64,000 nt of DNA from Leisingera daeponensis. Its GTDB lineage: Bacteria; Pseudomonadota; Alphaproteobacteria; Rhodobacterales; Rhodobacteraceae. This document shows, piece by piece, positions 48,976 through 56,638 of the stretch (position 1 is its first letter; every line of letters begins with the position of its first letter). The notes under the pieces were generated by a model that saw only the letters and a list, made by a program, of their open reading frames with translations, did not search any database and was not told the DNA's origin. The translations under genes were made by a program, and so were the position numbers. Location: contig NZ_JAHVJA010000009.1 of assembly GCF_019801465.1 (NCBI RefSeq), positions 124,001-188,000 on the forward strand, read 5' to 3'.

Positions 48976-50190
48976 CTAATCTCCAGGCGAGAGGATTTCT
49001 ATCGGCCTGCCTATATTCCGCAATTGATGAAAACCTTGCGACCGCCATTCCCCGCCCAAATAAGATGCAAAGGTATCAGACACTAAAACTGGTTCCTTCA
49101 GTTCATTGCATTTTTCTTCAATCCGTGCTGCCTCGTTTGCGGCGCGGGCCGATCACTGTAAAATCAATGCGCTCCTTTGTACCAATGTTTCCGTACATCA
49201 CCTGCCCTACGTGCAAACAGATGCCGAACCTGATTGGCGGCTCGCCCTGCTCAGCGTACTGCTGATTAAGTGCCTGTAAATCGAGAAGCCCTTTTTTGCA
49301 GCATTAAGAGCAACCTCGCACGCCCCCGAACTATCTGAATAGCGATTGATCGGAAAAATGGACAATGACGCATCGCCAATTTACTTCAAGACCTCGCCAC
49401 CGGCCTCCAAAAAGGCCCCTGCGGTAACTTCGTAATAGTCATTTAGCAGCGCGAGGTAACTCTGGACGTCATAGTGCTCTGCAAGCTTGGCTGATCCTCG
49501 CAGATCGCAGAACACAATTACGGCGTCGATCATCTCACCGTCGCCTCGCTGGACCTGCCCATCGTAAACCCTCCGGCTGGAGTAAGGACCTAGATACGCT
49601 TCCAATACCACATTCGCCCGGCTTCGATGGGTAAGGCTGCGCAACTGTGCGCAAAGAGGCAGCCGGAGTTTGCGAAGCAGCTCCAGCGCATCTTCGGAGA
49701 AACCTTCCGGCGCTGAGGAAATCCAGCTCAAGATAATGCCGTCTTTACCTTCCGGAGGTGTCGAGCGGTCCGCGAAATTTGTGAGTTGCAGAAAGTAATC
49801 GGTGGCGCCCGCTTCACCGGCTGATATGAGAAACGGAAACTCGTCGGATCGCGATCCGGGTTCAATTCTGATGCGCCCTTCGATTTCACCCTTTTCAAAA
49901 AATGGCCGAATCGGGCTCTTGAGCCACGCTTGTGTGTTAGTGAAACCGCGTTGAAAATTTTGGACCTCAACTCCACGATCACGGTGCCAGTTATACGTGC
50001 CGACCGTATGCAACGGGTGCAGCATTGGAATACCTAAATGCATCCGTTGCAGATCGATCCCTAAAGAGATCAGCAACTTAACCAGTTCCTCTTGCAGCTT
50101 GGGAATGGTCCAATCCTTAAACGCGCTGCGGTTCAACCAGTCGGAGATCTCCCAGTAGTGCGATTGAAGATCGGCATTGACTGCAGTCAT
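48976..50190 (-). pseudogene. Decayed class III adenylate/guanylate cyclase gene
   Basis: From 50190 an intact frame of 269 codons runs through a sensory N-terminal half and enters a class III cyclase domain (VIVFCDLRGSAKLAEHY, first metal Asp) but stops at TAA (49381-49383) right after GGEVLK. Beyond it the same frame reads IGDASLSIFPINRYSDS, the second metal Asp. A one-base loss near the A run at about 49290 shifts the frame to KGLLDLQALNQQY and FGICLHVGQVMYGNIG; a one-base gain near 49145 leads to AANEAARIEEKCNEL and a natural stop at 48976. One nonsense and two frameshifts make it a clear pseudogene. Neighbour genes on both sides are intact. The N-terminal half resembles the domain of other two-part alphaproteobacterial cyclases. 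Confidence 0.85.
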
Positions 50191-50338
50191 TTTGAAAACC
50201 TTCGAATTTTCAGCCGAACGGCTCCGGTGATGCGGCGCGCTTTTCCAGTCCCCTTTGTGCCAGGGACTTAACTACTAGAACACCTGAGGTCCAGTTAGGC
50301 CGACCCCTAGCCTCCTCAAGCCTGTTGGCGCGCTTCAA

Positions 50339-50482
50339 TCAAGCAGCCTGACCGCCGGGTTGCTGCATTTGTTTTGAACCGCCGCCCTTGTCAGGCTCAA
50401 TGCCGTAAGGCACCTCCCATGTGTCGTCACGGTGAGCAAAATACAGCTGCGTTGTGACCGGCTTTGTCTGATTTGGCCTCAT
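50339..50482 (-). CDS. Small open frame of 47 codons, doubtful gene
   Basis: It encodes MRPNQTKPVTTQLYFAHRDD then TWEVPYGIEPDKGGGSKQMQ. There is no convincing ribosome site. It lies in the 307-base space between the GlxA-type regulator and the cyclase pseudogene, which otherwise holds nothing I recognise. It may be a leftover of a longer gene or chance; codon use is not markedly coding-like. Confidence 0.25.
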   Translation of the reverse strand: MRPNQTKPVTTQLYFAHRDDTWEVPYGIEPDKGGGSKQMQQPGGQAA

Positions 50483-50497
50483 TGCCGCAGTCTGAAG

Positions 50498-51496
50498 TTA
50501 GTGTGCGAGCACGGCCTTTTCGAAACGGGGGGTGATGCCAAATTGCCTCTTGTAGTGCTTCGAGAAGTGGCTGACCGATGAAAAACCGCAGGCAGTCGCG
50601 ACATCGATCACACGCATCTGGGTTTGCTGCAAAAGCGCGCGCGCTCTCTCGAGCCTGAGAACCGTCATGTAGCTTTTGGGACTGTTTCCCAAATGCTGGC
50701 TGAACAGCCTTTCGAGTTGCCGCGTCGAAATCCCAACCTGCTCAGCGATGATTGATGGCGAAACAGGGTCCTCCAAGCACTCCTGCATATAGCCTATTGC
50801 CTTTGATAGTTTTTCATTCCTGTATTCGACACGCCGGAGACTGGCCACAACCTGGCGGCTGCTCCCTTCCCGCACAGATGCACTGAGGAGCTGATCAGCA
50901 ACTTGAGTGGAGGCCTCCGGGCCAGCCTTCTGACAAATCAGCTCGGAAAAAAGGTCTAGCGTTGCAGCGCCGCCGCCGCAGGAGACAACGTTGGCTGCCT
51001 CCTCAAAAATCGTGCAGACAGGATCCAGTTCAAGAAAGCTCTCTTGAAAAATGGGTTTCATCCTCCAGTGCGAGCTGATCCGCCCGCCTTTTGCAATGCC
51101 GATCCGGGCAAGAAACAGCGCTCCGCCCCCCAGCCCGCAAAGCCGCGCCCCAATTCTTGCGGCCTGCCGCAGCCAGGCCGCGGTTCTGCCGGACTTGGGG
51201 TAGTTTTGGGAATTGAAAGCGCAGCAAATGACGATGCAATCCTCGCGGCGCACCTCCGGCAAAGCGCTGTCAACCGCGGCAGTCAGCCCCGATGAGGAGG
51301 TAACGCTGCCGCCCGTTTCGCTGACAATTTTCCACTGAAAAAGCGTCTTTCCCGATGTTTCGTTTGCGGCGGCCAAAGAATCGATACCGGATCCCAAGTC
51401 CAAAGCTGAGAACCCCGGCATCAGCAAGAACACAAAGCGGTTCATTGTAACCGGATCGCATCGTTCCATGCCTATTTTCTTCTCTGGCCGCCCCAT
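50498..51496 (-). CDS. GlxA-type AraC-family regulator (GbdR/CdhR-like)
   Basis: A 332-residue regulator with an N-terminal DJ-1/PfpI-like domain (FVFLLMPGFSALDLGSGIDSL, about 21 on, split) and a C-terminal AraC domain: SPSIIAEQVGISTRQLERLFS (about 248) and RVIDVATACGFSSVSHFSKHY (about 298). The Cys elbow of the DJ-1 fold reads CGLGGGALFLA, with Gly at the usual Cys place. Its neighbour encodes a dimethylglycine-dehydrogenase-like protein, and GbdR, its closest characterised type, activates glycine betaine and dimethylglycine catabolism. Starts at 51496, 51469 and 51445 are all possible. It lies 15 bases downstream of the dehydrogenase gene. Confidence 0.88.
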   Translation of the reverse strand: MGRPEKKIGMERCDPVTMNRFVFLLMPGFSALDLGSGIDSLAAANETSGKTLFQWKIVSETGGSVTSSSGLTAAVDSALPEVRREDCIVICCAFNSQNYPKSGRTAAWLRQAARIGARLCGLGGGALFLARIGIAKGGRISSHWRMKPIFQESFLELDPVCTIFEEAANVVSCGGGAATLDLFSELICQKAGPEASTQVADQLLSASVREGSSRQVVASLRRVEYRNEKLSKAIGYMQECLEDPVSPSIIAEQVGISTRQLERLFSQHLGNSPKSYMTVLRLERARALLQQTQMRVIDVATACGFSSVSHFSKHYKRQFGITPRFEKAVLAH

Positions 51497-51511
51497 AGTC
51501 CTAGTCCCGAG

Positions 51512-53962
51512 TTAGGAACGCATGTTTGCGCCGTTGGCGTCATAGGCCGGGCCCGCCAAGACCAGCGCATCATAGAAGTTGCCGAGGATTTCCACCTGAA
51601 GCTTGGTTCCGGGATCCGCGAATTCGGCGGCAACATAGCCCATCGCCATCGACTTGCCGACATGATGCGCATAGCCGCCCGAACTGACATAGCCGACCGG
51701 TTCGCCGTCTTTCAGGATCGCCTCGTCATGGGCCACGTCGATCCCCTCAACGTCGATGGTCATTGTCACCAGCTTCTGGGAGACACCTTCATCGCGGGCC
51801 TTCAGCGTTGCCTCTTTGCCGACAAAGTCCTTTTTCCAGTTGATGAAGACATCCATCCCGGATTCGACCGCGTCAAAGTCGGGACGGTATTCCATCGTCC
51901 AGACACCCCAGCCCTTTTCGAGCCGCATCGATAGCAGTGCGCGTGCGCCGTACCAGCGATAGACCAGATCCGCGCCGGCCTCTTCGATGGCGTCTGCCAG
52001 GCGCATCAGATATTGCGGCTTGCAGTAGATCTCATAGCCCAGTTCACCGGAGAAACTGATCCGGTTGATAATCACCGGCACGCCGCCGACAAATGTCTGG
52101 CGCAGGTCGCGGAACTTGAAGGCTTCGGCTGAAACATCGTCGCGCGTGATCCGGGCAAGCAGTTCCCGCGATTTCGGGCCTGACAGGGCGATGCCGTGCC
52201 AGTCGTCCGAAACATTGGTATAGGAAATGCCTGCGGGCAGGTCTTTTTCGAACCAGCGGCGGTGCGCCTCCTGCATCGCGCCAGAACCGAACAGCATAAA
52301 GTGATCCTCGGCCAGACAAGCCACGGTCAGGTCTCCGTAAAGCTTGCCCTTGGGTGTTAGCATCGGTGTCAGCGCCAGGCGTCCGGGTTTGGGGACAAAA
52401 CCGGCCAGGATATGGTTCAGGTATTCGCGAACGCCCTCGCCCTTGAACTCATGCTTGGCAAAGTTGGCAATCTCGATGCCGCCGACAGCTTCGCGCACGG
52501 CCTTGATTTCCCGCGCGACATAGTCGTGCGACCGGTTGCGCTCGAAGGATGGAACCTCATGCGCATCCTCGGGACCGTCGGCAAACCACAGCACATGTTC
52601 CAAGCCGAACCCCTGGTCCATCACCGCCCCCTTGCCGATCATGCGGTCATAGAGCGCGGTTGTCTTTTGCTTGCGGCCCTTGGGCAGGGTTTCGTTCGGG
52701 AAGGTCATCACGAAGCGGCGTTCGTAGTTCTCCGACGACTTGATGGTGCCCCAGTCAGGTGTCGCGAACTCGCCGAACCGTGCTACGTCCATCGCCCAGA
52801 CATCGATGGAGGGTTCGCCGTCGATCATCCACTCCGCCAAGGTCAGGCCCACGCCGCCGCCCTGGCAAAAGCCCGCCATGACACCAACAGCCACCCAGTA
52901 GTTCTTCATGCCCGGAACAGGACCGATCAGCGGGTTGCCGTCTGGACCAAACGTGAACGGGCCGTTGATCACATCCTTGATGCCGGCATTGGCCATCGCC
53001 GGGAGACGTTCGAATGCGGTTTCCAGGCGGTCTGCCACCCGGTCCAGATCCGGCGGGAGCAGTTCATGGCCGAAGTCCCAGGGCGTCCCGCCGACTTTCC
53101 ACGGGGTCGCCTGGGCCTCGTAGGTGCCCAGCAGCATGCCCTGCCCTTCCTGGCGGCAATAGACGTTGGCCTCGAAGTCGATCCCGTGCGGCAGTTGCTG
53201 ACCGAAGTTCACAACTTCATCCATGCGCTCAGTGATCAGGTAATGGTGCTCCATCGGCTGAACCGGCAATTGAATGCCCGCCATATGACCCACCTCACGC
53301 GCCCACAGACCGCCGCAGTTCACGACATGCTCTGCGTTGATCGTGCCCTTGGGGGTGACGATGTCCCAGCTGCCGTCCGGGCGCTGCGTCATACCGGTTG
53401 CGCCGCAGTGGGTGAAATACTGTGCGCCATGCGCCTTGGCCGCCTTGGCAAAAGCATATGTCGTGCCGGACGGGTCCAGATGGCCGTCCTGCGCATCCCA
53501 CAGAACCGCGTGATAGTGGTCCGGATCGATCAGCGGGTGACGCTCGGCCAGTTCCTTGGGCGAGATGAATTCCTGATCCAGGCCCATGTAACGCGCCTTC
53601 GAACGCTCGCCCTTCAGGTAGTCATACCATTCCTTGGTGGAAGCAGCGTAGAAACCACCGGTCTGATGCAAACCGACGGATTGGCCAGACAGTTCCTCGA
53701 TTTCTTTATAAAGGTTGATCGTATATGACTGCAGGCGCGAGATGTTAGGGTCAGAGCTGATGGTATGGATACCCCCGGCCGCGTGCCAGGAGGAACCGGA
53801 TGTCAGCTCGTCACGCTCAAGCAGCACCGCATCTTTCCACCCGAACTTGGCCAGGTGGAAAAGGATCGAGCAGCCAACAACGCCGCCGCCAACAACAACG
53901 ACTTTGGCGTGGGACGGAAGTTTCTTGCCGCCTGTGGTCTCTTCGGTCTGAATAGTAGGCAT
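51512..53962 (-). CDS. Dimethylglycine/sarcosine dehydrogenase-like FAD protein with aminomethyltransferase domain
   Basis: An 816-residue enzyme. Residues about 15-400 are a DAO-type FAD domain: KVVVVGGGVVGCSILFHLAK (about 20-39) and SGSSWHAAGGIHTI (about 55-68), in which the His is the covalent flavin site of DMGDH/SARDH enzymes. The FAO middle domain follows, and residues about 470-816 are GCV_T-like, binding tetrahydrofolate; GYVSSGGYAHHVGKSMAMGYV near the end is the GCV_T C-terminal signature. It oxidises an N-methyl amine and passes the methyl as methylene-THF. Its partner upstream is an MttB-family methyltransferase, so N-methylated amines such as betaine derivatives are likely substrates. 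Confidence 0.9.
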   Translation of the reverse strand: MPTIQTEETTGGKKLPSHAKVVVVGGGVVGCSILFHLAKFGWKDAVLLERDELTSGSSWHAAGGIHTISSDPNISRLQSYTINLYKEIEELSGQSVGLHQTGGFYAASTKEWYDYLKGERSKARYMGLDQEFISPKELAERHPLIDPDHYHAVLWDAQDGHLDPSGTTYAFAKAAKAHGAQYFTHCGATGMTQRPDGSWDIVTPKGTINAEHVVNCGGLWAREVGHMAGIQLPVQPMEHHYLITERMDEVVNFGQQLPHGIDFEANVYCRQEGQGMLLGTYEAQATPWKVGGTPWDFGHELLPPDLDRVADRLETAFERLPAMANAGIKDVINGPFTFGPDGNPLIGPVPGMKNYWVAVGVMAGFCQGGGVGLTLAEWMIDGEPSIDVWAMDVARFGEFATPDWGTIKSSENYERRFVMTFPNETLPKGRKQKTTALYDRMIGKGAVMDQGFGLEHVLWFADGPEDAHEVPSFERNRSHDYVAREIKAVREAVGGIEIANFAKHEFKGEGVREYLNHILAGFVPKPGRLALTPMLTPKGKLYGDLTVACLAEDHFMLFGSGAMQEAHRRWFEKDLPAGISYTNVSDDWHGIALSGPKSRELLARITRDDVSAEAFKFRDLRQTFVGGVPVIINRISFSGELGYEIYCKPQYLMRLADAIEEAGADLVYRWYGARALLSMRLEKGWGVWTMEYRPDFDAVESGMDVFINWKKDFVGKEATLKARDEGVSQKLVTMTIDVEGIDVAHDEAILKDGEPVGYVSSGGYAHHVGKSMAMGYVAAEFADPGTKLQVEILGNFYDALVLAGPAYDANGANMRS

Positions 53963-54008
53963 GTTTCGTTCATCCTCAGGGATTCAGCTCTCATAGCGCC
54001 AGGGAATA

Positions 54009-54116
54009 GGGTGCGCGCACCCCGTTTGGATTCCAGGCCATCTCTGAATGAAAGCGGGGTTTCTGATTGTTAATGAATTGCGGGTCGGCAGCGCGATCAC
54101 GTCCTTTGCGACCCGC
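54009..54116 (-). repeat. Two hairpins between the methyltransferase and dehydrogenase genes
   Basis: GGGTGCGCGCACCC at 54009-54022 is a perfect 14-bp palindrome. GCGGGTCG at 54080-54087 pairs with CGACCCGC at 54109-54116 (8 bp, 21-base loop). Both lie in the 172-base gap 53963-54134. Neither has a T run on the minus strand. They may cause partial termination or differential message decay between the two genes. Confidence 0.4.
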
Positions 54117-54134
54117 GAACCGATCCCGTAAGCG

Positions 54135-55694
54135 TTAGAAGTCCGTCGCTGCGCCACCCTCGGCCTTGCGCTTGGTGACAAAGGCGTCAAGCTCGCCCCT
54201 GATCGCCGGATCCAGAGCCGGAGCCTCGTATGAGGCGAGCCGCTTCTTCCACTCTGCGTTGGCACGCTCGATCGCAATCGGCGATCCGGCCTCCTGCCAC
54301 GTTTCAAAGTTTCGCCAGTCACTCAGGATTGGTGAATAGAAGGCATCGCGATAACGCGCCTGGGTGTGCTCAGTACCGAAAAAGTGGCCCGCTGGCCCGA
54401 CCTCGTTGATGGCTTCCAGCGCCAGATCGTCAACACTGGTCGGAACCGGTTGCAGGAATTCTGCAATCATCTGCAGCAGGTCGATATCAAGGATCACTTT
54501 CTCATACGAGCAGCACAGGCCCCCTTCGAGCCAGCCTGCCCCATGCATGAGCATATTTGCGCCGCCATTGATGGCGCCCCAAAGTGAGAAAACCGCCTCG
54601 TATGCAGCCTGCGAGTCGACCGTATTGGCCGCGCATACATTCGATGAGCGATAAGGAATGCCATAGCGCCGCGCCAGTTGTCCGCCGATATGCTGTGCCT
54701 TCATGTATTCCGGCGTGCCAAATGCGGGTGAGCCGGTCTTCATGTCCACATTGGACGTGAAACCGCCATACATCACCGGGGCTCCGGGGCGCACCATCTG
54801 GGTAAAGGCCACCCCCGCCAATGCCTCGGCATTCTGCAATGTCACGGCCCCGGCAATCGTAACCGGCGCCATTGCCCCGGCCAGCGTGAAGGGTGTGATC
54901 ACGACAGGCTGGCCCATTTCAGACAAAGCCATCACACCCTGCATCATCGGAATATCGAGCTGCAAAGGGGAGTTCGTGTTGATGATCGAGAACATGCACG
55001 CCTGATCGCGCATCTGGTCGTGTGACAGGCCATGGGCAATCCGCGTCATTTCAATCGCATCGGAAACACGCTCCTCACCGAGCGAGTAGATACAATACGC
55101 CTTGTCGGTCAGCGTGATGTAATCCTGGATGCAATCAAGATGGCGGACAGAGGCGTGAATATCGACCGGTTCGACAGGATACCCGCCGGTCACGTTCAGA
55201 ACGTTGTGCATCTGGGCCAGCCGCAGAAAGTTGCGATAGTCTTCCTGATTGCCAGAACGCCGTCCCCGGTCCGTATCCGAACAATTCGGCGCACTTGCCA
55301 TCATGTTGAAAACGATATTGTTTCCACCCATGACAACGTTGTGCTGGGGGTTCCGCGCGTGCAGCGTGAACTCCGCCGGGGCAGTTGCAACGGCTTCGTT
55401 GATCAGATCCGGATCAAAGCGCACGCGCACATCGCCATCCCTGACATCTGCCCCTGCTTTTTTCATCAGGCCGCGCGCATCATCGTGCAAAACGTCCAAG
55501 CCGGTTTCTGAAAGCAATTTCAAGGATGCTTGGTGAATATGTTCGACCTGATCATCCGAAATGAGCTCAACGGCGGGATAAGGACGCTTGAGTTGGGTGA
55601 AGGGCCGCTGCACGATTGCCGGGGCCGGGGCTCCGCCATCACGGCGGCGCCCGCGGCGTCCGCGCGCTCCTTGGGACAGTTGATCAGTAGACAT
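54135..55694 (-). CDS. Trimethylamine methyltransferase (MttB) family protein without pyrrolysine
   Basis: A 519-residue corrinoid-dependent-type methyltransferase of the MttB superfamily. Typical segments are RARNPQHNVVMGGNNIVF (about 118-135, with H at the start varying), ALAGVAFTQMVRPGAPVMYGG (about 280 on) and GAINGGANMLMHGAGWLEGG (about 395-414). The frame has no internal amber codon, so it is of the non-pyrrolysine kind (MtgB-like, glycine betaine and related quaternary amines). The N-terminus is Arg/Gly-rich (GARGRRGRRRDGG). No corrinoid protein gene is visible in the window. It lies upstream of the dehydrogenase and has a long leader containing an XRE-box that overlaps the promoter. 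Confidence 0.9.
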   Translation of the reverse strand: MSTDQLSQGARGRRGRRRDGGAPAPAIVQRPFTQLKRPYPAVELISDDQVEHIHQASLKLLSETGLDVLHDDARGLMKKAGADVRDGDVRVRFDPDLINEAVATAPAEFTLHARNPQHNVVMGGNNIVFNMMASAPNCSDTDRGRRSGNQEDYRNFLRLAQMHNVLNVTGGYPVEPVDIHASVRHLDCIQDYITLTDKAYCIYSLGEERVSDAIEMTRIAHGLSHDQMRDQACMFSIINTNSPLQLDIPMMQGVMALSEMGQPVVITPFTLAGAMAPVTIAGAVTLQNAEALAGVAFTQMVRPGAPVMYGGFTSNVDMKTGSPAFGTPEYMKAQHIGGQLARRYGIPYRSSNVCAANTVDSQAAYEAVFSLWGAINGGANMLMHGAGWLEGGLCCSYEKVILDIDLLQMIAEFLQPVPTSVDDLALEAINEVGPAGHFFGTEHTQARYRDAFYSPILSDWRNFETWQEAGSPIAIERANAEWKKRLASYEAPALDPAIRGELDAFVTKRKAEGGAATDF

Positions 55695-55824
55695 CCAATA
55701 GCACCTTCATGGCCGGAATTGAGCTTGAGAACGAGAGGCTTGGGTTCAAGCCCTCAAGTCCGTTTCTGCGGGTGGAAGCTGGATGAAGAACCAAGCCGCA
55801 GGCCGCCGCTCAAACTTGCGGAGG

Positions 55825-55848
55825 CTGGCGGGCTTGCCGGCCCGCCAG
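55825..55848 (-). repeat. Hairpin in the leader of the methyltransferase transcript
   Basis: CTGGCGGGC at 55825-55833 pairs with GCCCGCCAG at 55840-55848 (9 bp, 6-base loop TTGCCG on the plus strand). It falls within the predicted leader of about 200 bases between the promoter near 55910 and the start codon at 55694. It could be an attenuator or a stabilising stem. No riboswitch class is recognisable. Confidence 0.4.
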
Positions 55849-55904
55849 AGCCCGGAGGCACCAGACGAAGGTTCTTTTTATGTTTTCCAATATACCGCAT
55901 TGAA

Positions 55905-55939
55905 TCCGATATATAGGAATAATGCAAAGATTCGGTCAA
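55905..55939 (-). promoter_or_regulatory. Promoter of the methyltransferase operon overlapped by a 14-bp palindrome
   Basis: On the minus strand, -35 TTGACC (55934-55939) and -10 TATATA (55910-55915) are separated by 18 bases. The -10 element lies inside the near-palindrome TCCGATATATAGGA (55905-55918). A related half, TCCAATATA, lies at 55886-55894. The same 14-bp pattern occurs near the XRE-cupin gene at 56562 and 56609. Overlap with the -10 box predicts repression. Confidence 0.6.
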
Positions 55940-55959
55940 GCCCTTCTGCGGCCCTCCCC

Positions 55960-56553
55960 TCAAACTGACGCGGTCGGCTCCTGATACTGAGTCGGCTGGG
56001 CCACGAGAAGGATCGCCTCCGTTTCCCCGTCCGCCTCATTGCTAATGCGATGATTGCAGTCACTGCGGTACCGCAGTGTATCACCAGCCTCAGCCCGGAC
56101 AGTACGATCGCCAACCGTTACCGACAGTGACCCAGACAAGCAGGTCAGGTGTTCAAAGGTGCCAGGGGCATGAGGCCTTGAATCTAGCTCCGCTCCAGGC
56201 TTCATGAGCAGCCTGTGCCATTCAACAGGAAGAACCGTTCGCCGCGGACTGAGCATATACAACTCACATTTCCCATCCGCGCTGCGCCGCATTGGCGTGG
56301 AATAGTGATGAAGATGCTCAATTGGCTCCTCTTTACCAGGCCCGCTTTCCAGCAAGCTGAGATCGATCCCAAGCGCTTGAGAAAGAGCCCAGACGATGGA
56401 GAAGGTCGGGTTTGTGGCGCCCCGCTCAATGGCAGACAGCATTGACCGGGACACCCCGGTGCGCTCAGAGAGCCGCTCCAAAGTCAGGCCAAGCGACTTT
56501 CTGGCCTCCTTCATTATTTTTCCGATATCTGGAGTGGCTGCGTGTGTGTTCAT
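55960..56553 (-). CDS. XRE-family regulator with C-terminal cupin domain
   Basis: A 197-residue regulator. Residues about 10-65 are an XRE helix-turn-helix (IMKEARKSLGLTLERLSERTG then VSRSMLSAIERGATNPTFS), and residues about 105-190 form a small cupin that binds a ligand (PHAPGTFEHLTCLSGSLSVTVG about 137). This is the PuuR/SutR-like architecture. Start ATG 56553 is used because an upstream extension lacks a ribosome site. A 14-bp palindrome overlaps its own -10-like element, and a second copy precedes the divergent threonine synthase gene. Both flanking operons are therefore candidate targets. Confidence 0.9.
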   Translation of the reverse strand: MNTHAATPDIGKIMKEARKSLGLTLERLSERTGVSRSMLSAIERGATNPTFSIVWALSQALGIDLSLLESGPGKEEPIEHLHHYSTPMRRSADGKCELYMLSPRRTVLPVEWHRLLMKPGAELDSRPHAPGTFEHLTCLSGSLSVTVGDRTVRAEAGDTLRYRSDCNHRISNEADGETEAILLVAQPTQYQEPTASV

Positions 56554-56561
56554 TCTCAATA

Positions 56562-56622
56562 TCCAATATATTAGATTTTTCTTTACTGGCTGCTGAAGCC
56601 TTGCTAAGTCCACAATATTGGA
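56562..56622. promoter_or_regulatory. Two 14-bp XRE-type boxes in the divergent promoter region
   Basis: TCCAATATATTAGA at 56562-56575 and TCCACAATATTGGA at 56609-56622 are variants of a common palindrome TCCAATATATTGGA. The first overlaps an ATATTA -10-like sequence (minus strand) only 9 bases from the XRE start codon. The second lies just upstream of the threonine synthase ribosome site (AGGGGA). The outer arms TCCAATAT and ATATTGGA are also perfect inverted repeats of each other. Confidence 0.6.
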
Positions 56623-56638
56623 AATCCAGGGGAATGCT

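Noticed and set aside
49065-49265. Small plus-strand gene in the space after the DehI-like gene
   Set aside because: The minus strand here encodes recognisable pieces of a class III cyclase, so the plus-strand frame is a shadow of the pseudogene.
54135-55694. Pyrrolysine-containing MttB
   Set aside because: The gene has one uninterrupted frame with no internal TAG, and Roseobacter-type bacteria are not known to encode pyrrolysine.
55742-55753. tRNA T-arm-like sequence GGGTTCAAGCCC
   Set aside because: No matching acceptor, anticodon or D arm can be folded around it.
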